Assembly (NCBI GenBank): GCA_039925865.1
Contig: JBDSYA010000247.1
Location: forward strand, 1-19,080
Source of the DNA: JBDSYA01 sp039925865
GTDB lineage: Bacteria; Bacteroidota; Ignavibacteria; Tepidaquicellales; Tepidaquicellaceae
DNA length: 19,080 nucleotides
Direction of reading: 5' to 3'
Within the stretch, counting starts at the first letter, position 1. Every line of letters begins with the position of its first letter. The notes under the pieces were generated by a model that saw only the letters and a program-made list of their open reading frames with translations, had not been told where the DNA came from and did no database searches. Both the position numbers and the translations under genes were made by a program. Positions 7,828 to 15,170 of this stretch are shown here, in pieces.

Positions 7828-8547
7828 TTAAATTGTTTTGCAAAAGCATAGAAGATAATAATTGTGATTCCAACTACTATCAAAATTATTAAGTGAATAT
7901 GACCAACAATTACTTAATCCATTATAAATTAAAGGTACTTTATTTATTCCATTTTTATTCTTATAAAGATTATCTTTAAAATCAAATGATACTAAGAACT
8001 TCCCTTTTGGGATTTGATTTTTATAATTTGAATAGATAAGCGAAATACCTTGAGCTCCCATAAATAAAGCATTTTGTTTTTTTAAGAAACTAATGCATTC
8101 GCAAGATGTTACAGTTAAAAAAATAGGAAATATCTTAACTAAAAATTTACTTCCAGCATCCAACTGATTACTAGGATTACAAAAATTCTTATCAGTAATT
8201 AAAGCATCATAAACATTAAATGTTTGTTTGAAGTTTTTTTTAAACATCCTTAATTGATTTTCATGATTATACTTTAAAGGGACAATAACCTCAAATTCCC
8301 AAACTGCACCAGAAAATCTCCTATCAATATTGGGATAATCCTGAAGAAAATAATTCTTTGTGTTTATGATTTGTTGGTTAGTATTACACTTAAGAAATGC
8401 TTCAAGATTTAAAAAATACAGTTCGTTGTTAGTTTCATATGCTTCAATACTTTTTTCTAAAAAAGTTTGTTGTAATTCTACTAATCGAGATGATTCTATT
8501 TGTCTTTTGTGGTTAGACAGATTTGAAAAGTTCTTTAAAATATTCAA
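7828..8547 (-). CDS. Unknown cassette protein, 239 aa, TTG start
   Basis: Soluble-looking protein without a signal peptide or membrane helices. I do not recognise the family. The N-terminal third is helical and polar ('RQIESSRLVELQQTFLEKSI'). The C-terminal two thirds alternate hydrophobic strands, with Asn- and Phe-rich segments such as 'AVWEFEVIVPL', 'FLVKIFPIFLTVTS' and 'GKFLVSFDFKDN', suggesting an alpha/beta or beta-rich domain. The start is fixed at TTG 8547 by an ideal AAAGGAGGG ribosome-binding site 4 bp upstream. A longer reading from a TTG at 8589 would begin inside the -10 box. It lies 121 bp after the phosphoesterase-PRTase gene, has its own consensus promoter, and is followed by a strong terminator. 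It may be an effector, an immunity-like partner or a sensor of the cassette. Confidence 0.8.
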   Translation of the reverse strand: MNILKNFSNLSNHKRQIESSRLVELQQTFLEKSIEAYETNNELYFLNLEAFLKCNTNQQIINTKNYFLQDYPNIDRRFSGAVWEFEVIVPLKYNHENQLRMFKKNFKQTFNVYDALITDKNFCNPSNQLDAGSKFLVKIFPIFLTVTSCECISFLKKQNALFMGAQGISLIYSNYKNQIPKGKFLVSFDFKDNLYKNKNGINKVPLIYNGLSNCWSYSLNNFDSSWNHNYYLLCFCKTI

Positions 8548-8551
8548 TTTA

Positions 8552-8560
8552 CCCTCCTTT
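8552..8560 (-). promoter_or_regulatory. Strong Shine-Dalgarno deciding the TTG start
   Basis: AAAGGAGGG on the minus strand, 4 bases before TTG 8547. Most genes on the left side of the window lack such a site, so it both fixes the start and sets this gene apart. Confidence 0.8.
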
Positions 8561-8588
8561 GATTTCCATAAAAAATTATGGTATAGCA

Positions 8589-8617
8589 ATTATAGAGAAT
8601 ATGACCAATTTTGTCAA
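8589..8617 (-). promoter_or_regulatory. Perfect sigma70-type promoter of the 239-aa gene
   Basis: Minus strand: TTGACA at 8617-8612, exactly 17 bp spacer, TATAAT at 8594-8589. Transcription should begin near 8582, giving a leader of about 35 nt that contains the Shine-Dalgarno. This is the full housekeeping consensus, not the TTTG/TAnnTTTG pattern described for Bacteroidetes. It implies strong expression of this gene independent of the three-gene operon, and possibly a foreign origin. Confidence 0.8.
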
Positions 8618-8668
8618 CTTACCTACTTGCAGTTGTTCAATCTGGTGAATTTTATTTGGGTAATAAAA

Positions 8669-10324
8669 TTAATAAAAATGTTTTTTGGAGGGTAAAATAC
8701 CTTCATCTGGTAAATCTTCTTTATCAACTACTGGTATTCTCAAATTATTACAGAATGTACCAAAAGCGTAAAGAAAACCTAAATCCGCCTTCTTTCTCTG
8801 TCTTCTATCAGACATTACGGATATGGTAATGAATTTTATTTCTTTTGTTTTTGCCTCTAGTACCGGGTTCGAAATAATTTTTTCGTATATCCTTCTAAGT
8901 GTTGAACCAGTAGATACTACATCAGTTATAAAGACCACATATTTTATGTTTATGAATAAAGTTTCTAAATCAGTTTCAGAGAACTGTTCACTTTTTGTAT
9001 AATGCTTTTCGCTTCCCCGTAATGCCCTACAATAATTTATACTTCCAGTCATAACAGACAATTGACTACTAATGATTGAACCCCAATAATCAATTCCCAC
9101 ATAAAGAACATCCTTCACAGAAATGTCTCTAATTTTTTCCTCTAAATAATCTTTTGTTGAAACAATAATTTCAGATAGAATTCCGTTTTTTTGTTCTTTA
9201 AGCAAATTGTTTATAGATATCCACCCCAATGAAATTTTTTCTTCACCTTCTTTATTAACTAAAAATCTATCAAATCTATATAATCCATCTAATTTTATCT
9301 GTTGAATTATCTTTAAATCTAAATCCTTTTCATATCTACCTTTAATAAGATCGGCATGCTTTGTTTGTAAATCTATTTTTATTGGGCTTTCACCCACCCA
9401 GTGTCCATCATTTGCATCTAACTTATGAATTTTTGAATGATAAGAAAAAGTGTGAATTTTTAATGATCTGTTTTTTAAGTAATGTATTAATTTTGCTTCT
9501 TGACTTATATCGGATTTTTTTTTGGGATCATCTTCTGGCCTTGGAATTTTTATTCCCCATCTACTAGTCATTATAAATGCTTGTTGTTCATGAATCTCCC
9601 TATCTGATTGATGAGTATCTCCAAACAAATACAAAATTTTTGCTTGATTAATGTTTTCTTGTATTTCCATCTTTAAATATACCGCGGATTGCCAAAAATG
9701 TTTATCAATGTCTTCAGAGTCATAGAAGCTATCAAAATATCTGATAGGGTAATGACTCGCTATTATTAATATGTTATCGGGGTTGTCTACAGACGAATCT
9801 TTAAGCATTTGAAGAATCCCTTTTGCTTCGGTTTTCAAAAATTTTCCTGGACTATTTGCTTTCCGATTAAATGTTGAGTCTAGAGCTAATAAATAAACAT
9901 TTTCCGCAAGGCTGGATAAATTTGCTCTATCGGTCTTAAACAGAAAAGAAAGCTTGTTTGAAAAATTTGTCGAAAAAAGATTGAATTGTGTTTTATCATC
10001 CTTAGAAGTATCGATCTTCTTCCTTTTAAAGGTACATTTAATATCATGGTTACCTATGCAAACCCCAATATTCTTAGGAGAAAGATTAAATTCAGCAGCC
10101 AAACTGAACAAAATTAATTTAGCATGTTCAAAGTTTTCACCTTTCCCACAGTCTACGAAGTCCCCAGTTGCAACAATGCAGTCTATGGTTTCAAAATCCT
10201 TTTTAATTTCTTTAACTAATGAATTTATGTATCTTTGGTAAGAGCCTTTACTTAAAAATTCATCAATTGCATCCGCATTTTCGAGATGAAAGTCCGTTAC
10301 ATGCAGAATTTTTGTGTCCTTCAT
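8669..10324 (-). CDS. Metallophosphoesterase-phosphoribosyltransferase fusion protein
   Basis: A 551-residue two-domain enzyme. The N-terminal calcineurin-like phosphoesterase domain (about 5-245) shows the dimetal signature: 'DFH' 11-13, 'GDFVD' 54-58, 'GNHD' 91-94, 'SHYP' with His191, and 'FGDTH' with His238; the first His of the usual GHxH is Asp236. A linker region (about 290-400) follows. The C-terminal type I phosphoribosyltransferase-like domain (about 403-535) has the PRPP loop 'VVFITDVVSTGSTL' at 463-476, with the acidic residue at 468 and the T-G-S-T phosphate loop intact, so PRPP binding and catalysis are plausible. Its start overlaps the upstream gene's stop by 4 bp (ATGA). Hydrolysis of a nucleotide or phosphoester coupled to PRPP chemistry is an inference. 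I know of no named family with this fusion. Confidence 0.85.
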   Translation of the reverse strand: MKDTKILHVTDFHLENADAIDEFLSKGSYQRYINSLVKEIKKDFETIDCIVATGDFVDCGKGENFEHAKLILFSLAAEFNLSPKNIGVCIGNHDIKCTFKRKKIDTSKDDKTQFNLFSTNFSNKLSFLFKTDRANLSSLAENVYLLALDSTFNRKANSPGKFLKTEAKGILQMLKDSSVDNPDNILIIASHYPIRYFDSFYDSEDIDKHFWQSAVYLKMEIQENINQAKILYLFGDTHQSDREIHEQQAFIMTSRWGIKIPRPEDDPKKKSDISQEAKLIHYLKNRSLKIHTFSYHSKIHKLDANDGHWVGESPIKIDLQTKHADLIKGRYEKDLDLKIIQQIKLDGLYRFDRFLVNKEGEEKISLGWISINNLLKEQKNGILSEIIVSTKDYLEEKIRDISVKDVLYVGIDYWGSIISSQLSVMTGSINYCRALRGSEKHYTKSEQFSETDLETLFINIKYVVFITDVVSTGSTLRRIYEKIISNPVLEAKTKEIKFITISVMSDRRQRKKADLGFLYAFGTFCNNLRIPVVDKEDLPDEGILPSKKHFY

Positions 10325-11352
10325 TGATTTCTTCCTTCAAATAAGTTATTAAAAACCGGTAATTCATAATTTACTTCAGGACGAACTTCTTTTAAATGAA
10401 TAAGACTAATAAGTTCAAAATCATTTTTAAAAACTTCGTTTTTTAAAAGTGAACCTATCACAAGTGCATATTTTAGCTTACAATTAATTAAATTTATATA
10501 AGTTTTTGCAATTTTTATTTCTGTTCCCCCGGCGGCAAAATCTCCAATGTATATATATAGAATCCCACGGTTAACATTTTCTAAAACTTCTGTATCAAAT
10601 AGTTTATGTTTAGGGCCTAAGTGATCTAAAACATCATATTTAATGTTACTTAACAATCCAATGGCACTACAAAAAGGTGAACCCCTTAAACTTACGGCAA
10701 TTAATTTCAATTCGGTGTACAACAATATGCCACTTTTTTTATTTTCCTCTTCTAATTCAAATTTTAATTTATTTAGTTCATCAACCATTAACAAACAAAT
10801 CCACATAAAATATTTAGGATCTGATATAATTTCACCTGCATCAAATTCACCATCGGCAATAATGGAAGTTGAAACAAAGTGTTTTTCTCTTACATCCAAT
10901 TTTCGAAAGCTAGAATTCATAGAAGCGAACAATCGTTCCTTTTCCATTTCTCTTACTCGTTCTATAATTACTTCCTCCTTAAAATTATCCTTACTAAAGA
11001 TAGAAAAGCCATTTCCAGATTTTTTGAAGTCTTCAATTTGGGCTAGTTGGAAATTTTGTATCAATATCTTTTTCAATTCATCATTTACATTAATAAAAGA
11101 AATTTTCCTCTCTCTTGCTTTAGCATTTCTTAAAAAAATTTCGAGACTGTCATTTCCTGAAATTCTTTCTATTCCTTTAAAACAAATTATCAATGGTTTA
11201 TCCGGATTAACATCTTGGTAAATTTTTTCTAAGCCGACAACAGAACTATCTTCCAAAGATGATGGATTTAATAACCCACTGTATGCCCAAATTATGCCTT
11301 GCATGCGTACATAAACAAAATCTTTTTCAAGATAAAGGTGGCTAATATCCAT
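10321..11352 (-). CDS. STAS-like / degenerate phosphoribosyltransferase-like protein
   Basis: A 343-residue soluble protein. The N-terminal part (about 40-110), with 'KPLIICFKGIERISGNDSLE' and 'KARERKISFINV', fits an anti-sigma-antagonist (STAS) fold: a beta strand, then a Ser-containing loop (Ser65 or Ser69 as possible phosphosites), then a helix and strand. The C-terminal part (about 215-310) resembles a type I PRTase: 'LKLIAVSLRGSPFCSAIGLL' as the first strand-loop-helix, and 'LYIYIGDFAAGGTEIKIAKT' at the PRPP-loop position. That loop keeps Asp271 and the Gly-Gly-Thr but not the usual acidic pair, so it may be a non-catalytic PRPP sensor. It lies 6 bp after the GHKL gene and overlaps the next by 4 bp. 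Domain calls rest on pattern reading. Confidence 0.78.
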   Translation of the reverse strand: MDISHLYLEKDFVYVRMQGIIWAYSGLLNPSSLEDSSVVGLEKIYQDVNPDKPLIICFKGIERISGNDSLEIFLRNAKARERKISFINVNDELKKILIQNFQLAQIEDFKKSGNGFSIFSKDNFKEEVIIERVREMEKERLFASMNSSFRKLDVREKHFVSTSIIADGEFDAGEIISDPKYFMWICLLMVDELNKLKFELEEENKKSGILLYTELKLIAVSLRGSPFCSAIGLLSNIKYDVLDHLGPKHKLFDTEVLENVNRGILYIYIGDFAAGGTEIKIAKTYINLINCKLKYALVIGSLLKNEVFKNDFELISLIHLKEVRPEVNYELPVFNNLFEGRNQ

Positions 11353-11358
11353 TTTGAT

Positions 11359-12414
11359 TTATTTGAAAGGAATTTCAAACGCAATTCTAGAGCCCCTAAT
11401 TGAGTTTGGATAAATTACATAATATCCATTCTTCTCTTTACCCTGAAAGAAAAAGGCATGTTCAGGAGGTCCCAAAATATCATTTACTTCTTGCTTTCCT
11501 ATTTGAAAATTTTCTCTATCAAATATTTTTTTTGCAGAAGTCCAATTTTTTTGTTCCCATTTAACTTCAGAATCAAAAGATGACATTTTAACCCATCCAC
11601 CATTTTTTGTTATTTCATCAATTACTAATTTTAATCCTATATCATATTCCTTCCACAATGATGCATATACTAAACACTTAATATTAGTTGTTTTATCAAT
11701 TTTTTTTATCCATTTATTTGAAGTTTTCATTGAATTTAAGAAACCAATTCCACTATCACATACAGAAACTGATATTCCAACTGAACTTCTTTGTATACCA
11801 ATAAAAACAGTTTCTTGACCATGCAATAATGAATTGATTGCCAATTCAGCTGCCACATTTGACAATACATATTTAAAACGATCATTCCAAACCTTTTCAA
11901 AAATATTGTTTGAAAAGATATTACCTAAACTAACTATTAGACTTTTGCTGATTCGTTCTCTATTTTTTTTCTTCCATTGATTCACACTTATACTATCTTT
12001 ATCATCAAAAATAGTTGGCACTTCATTATAATAAACTATTTTTGTGTTAGGATTTGTTGTATGCGGTGTAAAGCCGCCAATCATTTCTTTCGGAACAGAT
12101 ATAATACTTAATTCTAAACCATTTTTAAAAAATGAAATGTCATACAGAAACCCAATTATGGATGGATTCCACCTAAGCAAAATGGGAGAAGGTTTTCCAA
12201 AGTAATTTGAAATGCTCTTTGCAATAGATAAGAAAGCGGTCAGAGTAGCCATATTCATTTTTTTCTCTACGATATTTCTAAAATCCCAAATAATTCTAGG
12301 TGGAATTTTTTCTTCCATTGCAGTTTTTCTGATCTCTTTTAATATCGGAGAAATGTTGTAATAAAGCATTTCAATACTGCTTAATGACCCGACATTTATT
12401 TGAATTTCTTCCAC
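11359..12414 (-). CDS. STAS-like / GHKL ATPase (RsbW/SpoIIAB-type) regulator
   Basis: A 351-residue soluble protein and the first gene of the cassette. The N-terminus (about 1-95) looks STAS-like, with 'PPRIIWDFRNIVEKKMNMAT' then a helix. The central and C-terminal part (about 170-351) is a GHKL ATPase: N-box 'AAELAINSLLHG' 188-199 (Glu190, Asn194), G1 box 'CDSGIG' 219-224, G2-like 'EYDIGLKLVIDEI' 256-268, and the terminal strand 'GSRIAFEIPF'. There is no sensor, dimerisation-helix or His phosphosite region, so it is an anti-sigma-kinase-like switch rather than a two-component kinase. Its likely partner is the STAS domain of the next protein. It starts with GTG, without a clear Shine-Dalgarno, behind a sigma70-like promoter. 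Confidence 0.85.
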   Translation of the reverse strand: MEEIQINVGSLSSIEMLYYNISPILKEIRKTAMEEKIPPRIIWDFRNIVEKKMNMATLTAFLSIAKSISNYFGKPSPILLRWNPSIIGFLYDISFFKNGLELSIISVPKEMIGGFTPHTTNPNTKIVYYNEVPTIFDDKDSISVNQWKKKNRERISKSLIVSLGNIFSNNIFEKVWNDRFKYVLSNVAAELAINSLLHGQETVFIGIQRSSVGISVSVCDSGIGFLNSMKTSNKWIKKIDKTTNIKCLVYASLWKEYDIGLKLVIDEITKNGGWVKMSSFDSEVKWEQKNWTSAKKIFDRENFQIGKQEVNDILGPPEHAFFFQGKEKNGYYVIYPNSIRGSRIAFEIPFK

Positions 12415-12465
12415 TTATATCAGATAGTTATTATTTTTTGATAAAAACAAGAATATAACTGCTTA

Positions 12466-12494
12466 TTTATAGGAATATGCCATAAAAGTTTCAA
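12466..12494 (-). promoter_or_regulatory. Sigma70-like promoter of the three-gene operon
   Basis: Minus strand: TTGAAA at 12494-12489, 17-bp spacer, TATAAA at 12471-12466, about 50 bp before the GTG start at 12414. Two mismatches to the full consensus. It would drive the GHKL, STAS-PRTase-like and phosphoesterase-PRTase genes as one transcript. Confidence 0.55.
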
Positions 12495-12569
12495 GGGTAT
12501 TCTAAATTCCAAAAATCAAAAATAAAAGTTACGAAAGCAAGTTATAATAAGAAGAATGTAATGATACGG

Positions 12570-12732
12570 GTTGCCTCATTCAAAAGGTAACTTTGACTAA
12601 GTAAAAAAAGAGTCGTTGCCTCATTAAAAATGTAACCGTAATATTTGTTAAAAAATGGTTACAATAATGAGTAAAAAATCCCGCAGAGAATATTTAATAG
12701 GAGTGACCAATGATTACGAATCCAAATATTGA
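12570..12732 (+). mobile_element. Insertion-sequence remnant: terminal repeats and 21-aa transposase start
   Basis: Two direct copies of an IS-end-like sequence, 'GTTGCCTCATTCAAAAGGTA' from 12570 and 'GTTGCCTCATTAAAAATGTA' from 12615, are followed by an inverted copy of its core at 12657-12671 (reading GGTTACAATAATGAG). The inverted copy leads into an ATG at 12667 and 21 codons reading 'MSKKSRREYLIGVTNDYESK' before a stop at 12730. The 'MSKKxRREYL' opening resembles the N-terminus of DDE transposases of a class I recall from Bacteroidota and deltaproteobacteria. The rest of the transposase is absent, so this is a left-end scar. Family assignment is tentative. Confidence 0.45.
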
Positions 12733-12769
12733 ATGAGCAATTCAGCAAATTATCTGAAGGAATTGATAT

Positions 12770-12901
12770 TTAACTTTGTAATACTTGGCGTATTTTATGT
12801 GTTTTTCCATAATTGTTTAATTTCTGTTGCCAAACTGTAGCGAAACCTAGTTTAGATTGCTTTATACTTTGGTACATGGAGAGTAGATCGGGATGAACGT
12901 C
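12770..12901 (-). pseudogene. Possible integrase C-terminal remnant (right copy)
   Basis: A 43-codon open stretch on the minus strand without a start codon context reads 'VHPDLLSMYQSIKQSKLGF' then 'ATVWQQKLNNYG' and stops at 12770. The 'FATVWQQK' part matches the left copy at 7538-7561 in the same orientation. The upstream part could correspond to the last helix after the catalytic Tyr of a tyrosine recombinase, but the catalytic residues are absent. It sits next to the IS scar, so the integrase may have been disrupted there. Confidence 0.35.
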
Positions 12902-12940
12902 TTAATGAATTAAATTCACCCCTACTATTCCAGACAAGAA

Positions 12941-13102
12941 TTATCTTCCTTCATCGTTAAGTCTTTTGCACTCTTCACATAGTCGCTTATTTCCATCTCC
13001 TTGTCGAAGATTCTCCGACTCAATGTTATTGCCGGTGTTACACTCGGTATTGTTATGGTAAACGTTCTCTTTAACGCTGTGCCACGGTGATTTTTTTGAC
13101 AT
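12941..13102 (-). CDS. Small Cys-containing protein, 53 aa
   Basis: A short, clean frame starting at ATG 13102. The polar peptide opens 'MSKKSPWHSVKENVYHNN' and contains 'CNTGNNIESENLRQGDGNK', then 'LCEECKRL' near the end. His16, Cys21, Cys42 and Cys45 could form a zinc site, and the internal 'tGNNIe.enl..G.G...LC.eC' pattern looks like a conserved small zinc-ribbon-like family I have seen as hypothetical proteins in Bacteroidota, though I cannot name it. No signal peptide. It stands alone between the integrase-tail vestige and the T9SS gene. It is too short for most gene callers, but the patterned Cys residues argue that it is real. Confidence 0.6.
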   Translation of the reverse strand: MSKKSPWHSVKENVYHNNTECNTGNNIESENLRQGDGNKRLCEECKRLNDEGR

Positions 13103-13110
13103 GATTTCTT

Positions 13111-13137
13111 AAGGTTTAAAGGTTTAAAGGTTTAAAA
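13111..13137. repeat. Short tandem repeat AGGTTTAA x3, in the gap 13103-13438
   Basis: Three consecutive copies of the 8-mer AGGTTTAA lie directly upstream (minus strand) of the 53-aa gene, a likely slippage-prone tract at its promoter. The rest of the 336-bp gap shows only a 7-bp inverted repeat (TTTTGCC/GGCAAAA, 13251-13278) and AT-rich sequence; I see no gene in it. Confidence 0.6.
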
Positions 13138-13438
13138 AATTCAAAAATAATACTTTAAAACAAACGAAAATAAATATATTAAAGCAAAGTTATGATTTTT
13201 TCTTTTGTTTACTGCTAATATACTTCAATATACTTATCTTGAGGAGACTGTTTTGCCATCTCTCAGTTACAGGCAAAAAAAGATTTCTTTCTCATTTTTA
13301 ATTTTTCCTTCCATAAAGTTAAATTAAATATTGTTAATTGAAAATATTCTTAATAAAATTAAAGACTCTAACGTTGTGTTTAATCTGTTTGATAAAATAA
13401 ATTTCTAAAAGTTTTAAATTGTGAGACGACAAATGTCC

Positions 13439-15160
13439 TTATTTCACCAGCAACATTTTCTTTGCTTCAATAAAATCAACTGTTGTAAGCCTGTAAAAAT
13501 AAACTCCACTCGTGTATTTACTCCCGTCAAAGGTCAAAGAATACGTTCCGGGTTTCAATCGCTTATTGATAAAGTTTTCTACTTCTCTTCCAAGCGCATC
13601 GAATATTTTTAGTTCTATAAAACTAGAATTTTTGATCTCGAATTTAATACTTGTTGTTGGATTAAAAGGATTGGGAAAGTTTTGATAAAGAACATACTTT
13701 TCGGGAACGATACTGCCAATTAGTTGTATTCCCACAGGTTCATCGGGAGGAACAAAGCCATATTGATTGGTTCTGTACCGGTCGTGTCCGTTTTGAGGCC
13801 ATGGAAAATCGTCATGTGTGAATGGAATTCCAGGAATAGTCCAGACGTGAAGATATGTTTCATTATAAGTTTTTGAAGAAGTCGCAATAATTTCAACTGA
13901 CCCATCGTTGTTCAAATCGGACAAAGATATTGCTCTAACCAATCCAATTGGTCTTAGCGGAGACCACGGAAGAGGGGTTCCGTTATTTTCATAGGCATGA
14001 ATATAACCATAACCAATTGGATCATTTGCAAGCCAGGAATTGTCTATAACATTCAAAGTATTAGAATTAGTCAGTCTACCAATAAGAGGTGTTGCTTCGT
14101 ATTCACCAACTCCCTCATTAGGCCAACCTGTTAATTTTATTAAATTATTCGAATATAAAGTCAAATAAGGATTTCCTTGTGCGCCATTCGCAAATTCAGG
14201 CTTCCCATCTCTGTCAATATCACCAATTATCAAAGTCCCTAACCCATTGAGCACACTGTTATACCCTCTATCAACTATTTCTCCTGACATATTGTACTTC
14301 GTAAGTCGATTTTTGCTTATTCCAGATCCATTATCATATTTTAAAGTTGACATTAAAATGTATGTGGAATCAACAAAATTCTTATTTATAATTATTGAAG
14401 GTGATGCACCCCAATTATAATAGGATGAATCCGAATACAATGGCCAATTTTTGGAAAAATTTTCTCCATTTCTTTTATATATCCTTAAAGCAGATGAATC
14501 AATTATTCCTGAATTATCTCTCTTGAGAGTTGCAGCAATTATCTCTCCATATCCATCACCGTTCAAATCTCCAATTGCAGGGTTTGTCTGCATTATTCCG
14601 GCAATATATCTTGGCCAACCAGCTTTTACAGTGCCATCAAAATTAAAGACGATTAATTCATTTTTTTTACTAGCAATTAATTCAAGCTTGTCGTCATTTT
14701 CAAAATCATAGAGACTTATTGGTTTAAGTGTGGTTGCATCTCCGTCACTATAATTTTTTGGAAATCCCGATAAATGATTACCATTTCTGTCTATAACATC
14801 TATTGAATTAGTTAATCTTAATGCAATATCAAGATACCCATCTCCGTTAACATCCCCAGAAGCAATGCAAAGGATAACTTCATTAAATCCTTTGGGAAAG
14901 TTTGGAAAAATTGATCCATCACTTCTGATTACATATAATCTACCCAATGGACTTGCAACTCCATTATAATCGACAGAAAAAAATATTATTTCTTGTTGAG
15001 AATCCTTATCTAAATCCGCAATAAGTGGAATTCCAGATTTTTGAAAAGGTGTTCTAGCAGAATCTATCATGATAGGAAATGCAGGATAATAAATAGGATT
15101 CTGGGCAAGAATATTTTTGAATACCGATAAAATAAAAATAACTAATATTTTATTTTTCAT
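13439..15160 (-). CDS. Secreted FG-GAP/VCBS-repeat protein with T9SS type A sorting domain
   Basis: A 573-residue exported protein. Residues 1-19 form a signal peptide. The body carries repeated calcium-binding FG-GAP/VCBS-like blades, for example 'ADLDKDSQQEI' 48-58, 'GDVNGDGYLDI' 102-112, 'YDFENDDKLEL' 151-161 and 'GDLNGDGYGEI' 197-207, with later 'GDIDRDGKPEF' and 'SDLNNDGSVEI', suggesting a beta-propeller. The last 90 residues are a type A C-terminal domain: 'YVLYQNFPNPFNPTTSIKFE', 'LKIFDALGREV', 'LKPGTYSLTFDGS', 'SGVYFYRLTT'. This domain directs export by the type IX secretion system to the cell surface. No T9SS machinery is in the window. It follows the 123-aa secreted protein gene, separated by a hairpin, and may be read from the same transcript. 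Confidence 0.92.
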   Translation of the reverse strand: MKNKILVIFILSVFKNILAQNPIYYPAFPIMIDSARTPFQKSGIPLIADLDKDSQQEIIFFSVDYNGVASPLGRLYVIRSDGSIFPNFPKGFNEVILCIASGDVNGDGYLDIALRLTNSIDVIDRNGNHLSGFPKNYSDGDATTLKPISLYDFENDDKLELIASKKNELIVFNFDGTVKAGWPRYIAGIMQTNPAIGDLNGDGYGEIIAATLKRDNSGIIDSSALRIYKRNGENFSKNWPLYSDSSYYNWGASPSIIINKNFVDSTYILMSTLKYDNGSGISKNRLTKYNMSGEIVDRGYNSVLNGLGTLIIGDIDRDGKPEFANGAQGNPYLTLYSNNLIKLTGWPNEGVGEYEATPLIGRLTNSNTLNVIDNSWLANDPIGYGYIHAYENNGTPLPWSPLRPIGLVRAISLSDLNNDGSVEIIATSSKTYNETYLHVWTIPGIPFTHDDFPWPQNGHDRYRTNQYGFVPPDEPVGIQLIGSIVPEKYVLYQNFPNPFNPTTSIKFEIKNSSFIELKIFDALGREVENFINKRLKPGTYSLTFDGSKYTSGVYFYRLTTVDFIEAKKMLLVK

Positions 15161-15170
15161 AATTTTTAAG

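Noticed and set aside
8547..8589. A longer start (TTG 8589) for the 239-aa protein
   Set aside because: It would begin within the -10 hexamer of a perfect promoter, and the AAAGGAGGG site fits TTG 8547 instead.
8360..8829. Two plus-strand ORFs over the ends of the 239-aa and fusion-protein genes
   Set aside because: Antisense shadows of genes that have strong motifs or strong start signals.
13251..13278. TTTTGCC/GGCAAAA inverted repeat as terminator of the T9SS gene
   Set aside because: About 160 bp past the stop, and on the minus strand the T-run precedes rather than follows the stem.
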